Part shown: positions 61,779 through 64,000 of the stretch, in pieces
Layout of the letters: each line of letters opens with the position of its first letter
Numbering within the stretch: the stretch's first letter is position 1
Source of the DNA: Roseateles_B flavus
GTDB taxonomy: Bacteria; Pseudomonadota; Gammaproteobacteria; Burkholderiales; Burkholderiaceae_C
Reading direction: 5' to 3'
Assembly: GCF_039872765.1 (NCBI RefSeq)
Contig: NZ_JBDPZC010000001.1
Span: 930,001 to 994,000 of the forward strand
DNA: 64,000 nt
Made by a program: the position numbers and the translations under genes
The notes under the pieces: model-generated
Told to the model about the DNA's origin: nothing
Seen by the model: only the letters and a program-made list of their open reading frames with translations
The model's database searches: none

Positions 61779-62693
61779 TCAGGCCGCTTCCGTCAGCGCC
61801 TTCTTCATCTTCTTCATCGCGGCCACTTCGATCTGGCGGATGCGCTCGGCGCTGACGCCGTACTCGGCGGCCAGCTCGTGCAGGGTCATGCCGCCGGAGG
61901 CGTCGTCGTTGACCTTGAGCCAGCGCTCTTCCACGATGCGGCGGCTGCGGTCATCCAGCACCGCGAGGGCGCGGGTGATGCCGTCGCCGGCCATGGAGTC
62001 GCGGCCACGGGCTTCCAGCACGCGGGTGGGCTCTTGGCTGTCGTCGGCCAGGTAGGCGATGGGGGCGAAGCTTTCGCCGTCGTCGTCGGTCTGGGGCTCC
62101 AGGGCGACGTCACCGCCGGCCAGGCGCGTTTCCATCTCCAGGACTTCCTCGCGCTTGACGTTGAGCTCGCGCGCCACGTGCTCGATCTCGGCCTCGCTGA
62201 GGCTGGCGCGCTGCACCTGGCCGTCCGCCGCCTCGCCCTTCAGGCTGTGCTTCATGGAGCGCAGGTTGAAGAAGAGCTTGCGCTGGGCCTTGGTGGTCGC
62301 CACCTTGACCATGCGCCAGTTGCGCAGGATGTACTCGTGGATCTCGGCCTTGATCCAGTGCATGGCATAGGACACCAGGCGCACGCCCTGCTCGGGGTCG
62401 TAGCGCTTGACGGCCTTCATCAGGCCCACATTGCCTTCCTGGATCAGGTCGCCCTGCGGCAGGCCGTAGCCCAGGTACTGGCGGGAGATGGAGACGACCA
62501 GACGCAGGTGCGAGAGCACCAGGCGGCCGGCGGCTTCCAGGTCGCCCTGCTCCCGCAGGCGGCGGGCGAAGCCCTGCTCTTCCTCGGGGGTGAGCAGGGG
62601 CATGCGGTTCACGGCGGAGATATACGCGTCCAGATTGCCCAGCGACGGGAGCAGGGCCCAGGGATCGCGAACAGTCAGTGCTTGGTTGGACAT
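61779..62693 (-). CDS. rpoH: Heat-shock sigma factor RpoH (sigma-32)
   Basis: The protein has 304 residues. Region 2 has LVLSHLRLVVSISRQYLGYG, GDLIQEGNVGLMKAVKRYD and the DNA-melting stretch RLVSYAMHWIKAEIHEYIL. The RpoH box QRKLFFNLR, unique to sigma-32, follows. Region 4 ends with LAAEYGVSAERIRQIEVAAMKKM. ATG at 62693. A perfect HrcA operator sits 51 bp upstream (62744-62770), so transcription is likely under HrcA repression. A terminator at 61730-61753 ends the gene. Confidence 0.97.
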   Translation of the reverse strand: MSNQALTVRDPWALLPSLGNLDAYISAVNRMPLLTPEEEQGFARRLREQGDLEAAGRLVLSHLRLVVSISRQYLGYGLPQGDLIQEGNVGLMKAVKRYDPEQGVRLVSYAMHWIKAEIHEYILRNWRMVKVATTKAQRKLFFNLRSMKHSLKGEAADGQVQRASLSEAEIEHVARELNVKREEVLEMETRLAGGDVALEPQTDDDGESFAPIAYLADDSQEPTRVLEARGRDSMAGDGITRALAVLDDRSRRIVEERWLKVNDDASGGMTLHELAAEYGVSAERIRQIEVAAMKKMKKALTEAA

Positions 62694-62743
62694 GGATGGT
62701 TCTCGCTTTCGGTGAAGCCTTTATCAGCTTCGACCCATTCATA

Positions 62744-62770
62744 TTAGCACTCAAATGCGAGGAGTGCTAA
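62744..62770 (-). promoter_or_regulatory. CIRCE element (HrcA operator) upstream of rpoH
   Basis: TTAGCACTC (62744-62752), a 9-bp spacer, and GAGTGCTAA (62762-62770): a perfect match to the CIRCE consensus. On the minus strand a TAATAT hexamer overlaps its downstream end and would serve as a -10 for rpoH, so bound HrcA would block transcription. It is 51 bp from the rpoH ATG. Confidence 0.93.
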
Positions 62771-62814
62771 TCGTCGAGAAAAATCCCCAAGTACTTGATT
62801 TATATCGGTTTTGC

Positions 62815-63315
62815 TCAGTCCATCAGCCCGAAGTCCGGGCTGGCGATCATGGCTTCGATGTCCAGGAGGATCAGCATGCGCTCATGGATGGTGCCCAGGC
62901 CGGTCACGAAGCGGGTGTCGATGGAAGAGCCAACCTCGGGGGCCGGGCGGATGGCCGAGCGGGCCATCTCCAGCACATCGGACACTGAGTCCACCACCAT
63001 GCCCACCACGCGGCCCACCACGTTGAGCACGATGACCACGGTGAAGGCATTGGTCTCGGCCTCGCAGCCCAGGCGGATGCGCATGTCCACGATGGGCACG
63101 ATCACGCCGCGCAGGTTGACCACGCCCTTCACGAAGCTCGGCGAGTGGGCGATGCGGGTCGGGGCCTCGTAGGAGCGGATCTCCTGGACCTTGAGGATGT
63201 CTATTCCGTACTCCTCCGCGCCGATGCGGAAGGTCAGGAACTGCAGGGCGGCAGCCGGGCTGTCGGTTTCCACCAGGGCGGTGCCGGTGGCGGGGGCGAG
63301 TTCGGTCGAAGTCAT
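62815..63315 (-). CDS. cheW: CheW-type chemotaxis coupling protein
   Basis: The protein has 166 residues and one CheW domain: QFLTFRIGAEEYGIDILKVQEI, then HSPSFVKGVVNLRGVIVPIVD, and VGMVVDSVSDVL. It links chemoreceptors to CheA. ATG at 63315 is chosen; an earlier frame opening at 63357 adds only an Arg-rich leader. Located between a hybrid kinase gene (138 bp upstream, same strand) and rpoH. This is a separate CheW from PilI and may serve flagellar chemotaxis, together with receptors such as that at 43053. Confidence 0.93.
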   Translation of the reverse strand: MTSTELAPATGTALVETDSPAAALQFLTFRIGAEEYGIDILKVQEIRSYEAPTRIAHSPSFVKGVVNLRGVIVPIVDMRIRLGCEAETNAFTVVIVLNVVGRVVGMVVDSVSDVLEMARSAIRPAPEVGSSIDTRFVTGLGTIHERMLILLDIEAMIASPDFGLMD

Positions 63316-63453
63316 GGACGGTGTTCTCGGGACGATGCGGGCGCGGGCGCCCTTCACCGGCTATTGTGCACAGGCCGCCCGGACCTCCGCCAATGGAAAT
63401 GCCCTGTGGTGCGACGCAATGCGCGCTCCGAGCTGCCGCATCCACACCGGCCC

Positions 63454-64000
63454 TCAGCGGGCGGTGCCGTCGTCGAACAGGGCGTCCAGCTGTGCCAGCA
63501 GGGTCTGCAGGTCCAGGGGCTTGGTGAGATAGGCCTGCACCCCCAGGGCCTGGGCGGCCGCCTGCTGCTCGGGCAGGGCATTGGCGGAGACGATCAGCAC
63601 CGGCAGGTCCGCCAGCCCGGGCTCCTGGCGGAGCTGGCGAAGGACGTCCAGGCCGTCCATGTCCGGCAGCTGCATGTCCAGCAGGAGCAGGTCGGGGCGC
63701 CGGCTGCGCAGGGCCTGCAGGCCGCTGCGGCCGTCGGCGCGCAGCTCGCAATGCAGGGAAGGGCGTTGGGCCAGCATGGCCAGCATCAGCTCGGCATTGA
63801 CCGGGTTGTCCTCGATGTACAGCAGCTCGCCGCGGCGGGCATAGCTGCGCCGCGCGATGCCGGGCAGCTCATGGACGGCGGCCTGCGGCCCCTCCGCGGC
63901 CGGCAGGCGCAGCACGAAGCAGGCGCCGCTGCTGCCGCCCTCGCTGCCGCCGTTGTCGGGCTTGCTGCCGCCGCGTGCCGCGGGCTCGAAGTCCAGGCTG
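63454..64000 (-). CDS. Hybrid histidine kinase, C-terminal part (cut by window edge)
   Basis: 182 residues are visible and the gene continues past the right edge. The first visible part ends a kinase ATPase domain (GACFVLRLPAAEG), followed by a receiver domain with the acidic pair LYIEDNPVNAELM, phospho-acceptor in LLLLDMQLPDMDGLDVL, and lysine in AYLTKPLDLQTLL. It is therefore a hybrid sensor kinase whose receiver is at the C-terminus. A Gly/Ser-rich insert lies just before the ATPase end. It precedes cheW on the same strand. Confidence 0.88.
   Translation of the reverse strand, partial: SLDFEPAARGGSKPDNGGSEGGSSGACFVLRLPAAEGPQAAVHELPGIARRSYARRGELLYIEDNPVNAELMLAMLAQRPSLHCELRADGRSGLQALRSRRPDLLLLDMQLPDMDGLDVLRQLRQEPGLADLPVLIVSANALPEQQAAAQALGVQAYLTKPLDLQTLLAQLDALFDDGTAR

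Overview
The window is about 64 kb of very GC-rich DNA with strong third-position GC bias. Gene content and order point to the chromosome of a betaproteobacterium of the order Burkholderiales, probably in the Rubrivivax/Leptothrix/Roseateles part of that order. The main evidence is the order hemL-thiD-rubredoxin-pilGHIJ-chpA, the cluster yqgE-ruvX-pyrR-pyrB-pyrX, and the cox-ctaG-DUF2970 and surf1-ctaA-ctaB-sco blocks. This is judged from recognisable proteins only, with no database search. No rRNA, tRNA, CRISPR array, prophage or intact insertion sequence was found.

Layout. 1-1647: a GAF-GGDEF-EAL protein cut by the left edge. 1.8-8.9 kb: a leftward run with a flavin reductase-like protein, an unknown anchored protein, serB, a nucleotidyltransferase-like protein and mfd. 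9.1-12.2 kb: rightward genes for a 55-residue basic protein, an FAD-dependent dehydrogenase and a secreted polysaccharide deacetylase. 12.2-16.7 kb: the leftward run thiD-hemL-HAD phosphatase-mpl. 17.0-29.1 kb: rubredoxin, then the type IV pilus chemosensory operon pilG-pilH-pilI-pilJ-chpA, ending with a diguanylate cyclase. 29.4-31.9 kb: a secreted hydrolase and a photolyase. 32-36.5 kb: yqgE-ruvX-pyrR-pyrB-pyrX-plsC with overlapping or tightly spaced genes. 36.6-39.1 kb: a thymidine/AMP phosphorylase-like gene paired with a PRPP synthetase-like gene. 39.0-39.5 kb: a tandem duplication built from hairpin-rich repeats. 39.4-41.1 kb: hydroxypyruvate isomerase-like gene and gpmA. 41.3-44.6 kb: porin, small PstS-like protein and chemoreceptor. 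44.7-50.3 kb: rhodanese, grxC, secB, gpsA, a Bug-type binding protein, trmL, comF and a methyltransferase. 50.8-60.0 kb: the aa3-type cytochrome c oxidase structural and assembly genes in two blocks. 60.0-61.7 kb: a lower-GC patch with one NlpC/P60-like gene. 61.8-64 kb: rpoH behind a perfect CIRCE operator, a cheW-like gene, and the C-terminal part of a hybrid histidine kinase cut by the right edge.

How the genes work together. The Pil-Chp genes form one surface-sensing phosphorelay, with c-di-GMP synthesis encoded at its end. The cox block encodes subunits I-III of cytochrome oxidase plus the heme A, copper and SURF1 assembly functions. The pyrimidine block pairs aspartate transcarbamoylase with a dihydroorotase homologue that has lost its zinc ligands. 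The most notable observations are an 81-bp-periodic intergenic-type repeat translated inside Mpl, a perfect HrcA operator in front of the heat-shock sigma factor, the degenerate dihydroorotase, the phosphorylase/PRPP synthetase pair, a Sco-like protein with a Cx3C motif between surf1 and ctaA, and recurrent -10-like hexamers 6-7 nt ahead of start codons that suggest leaderless transcripts.
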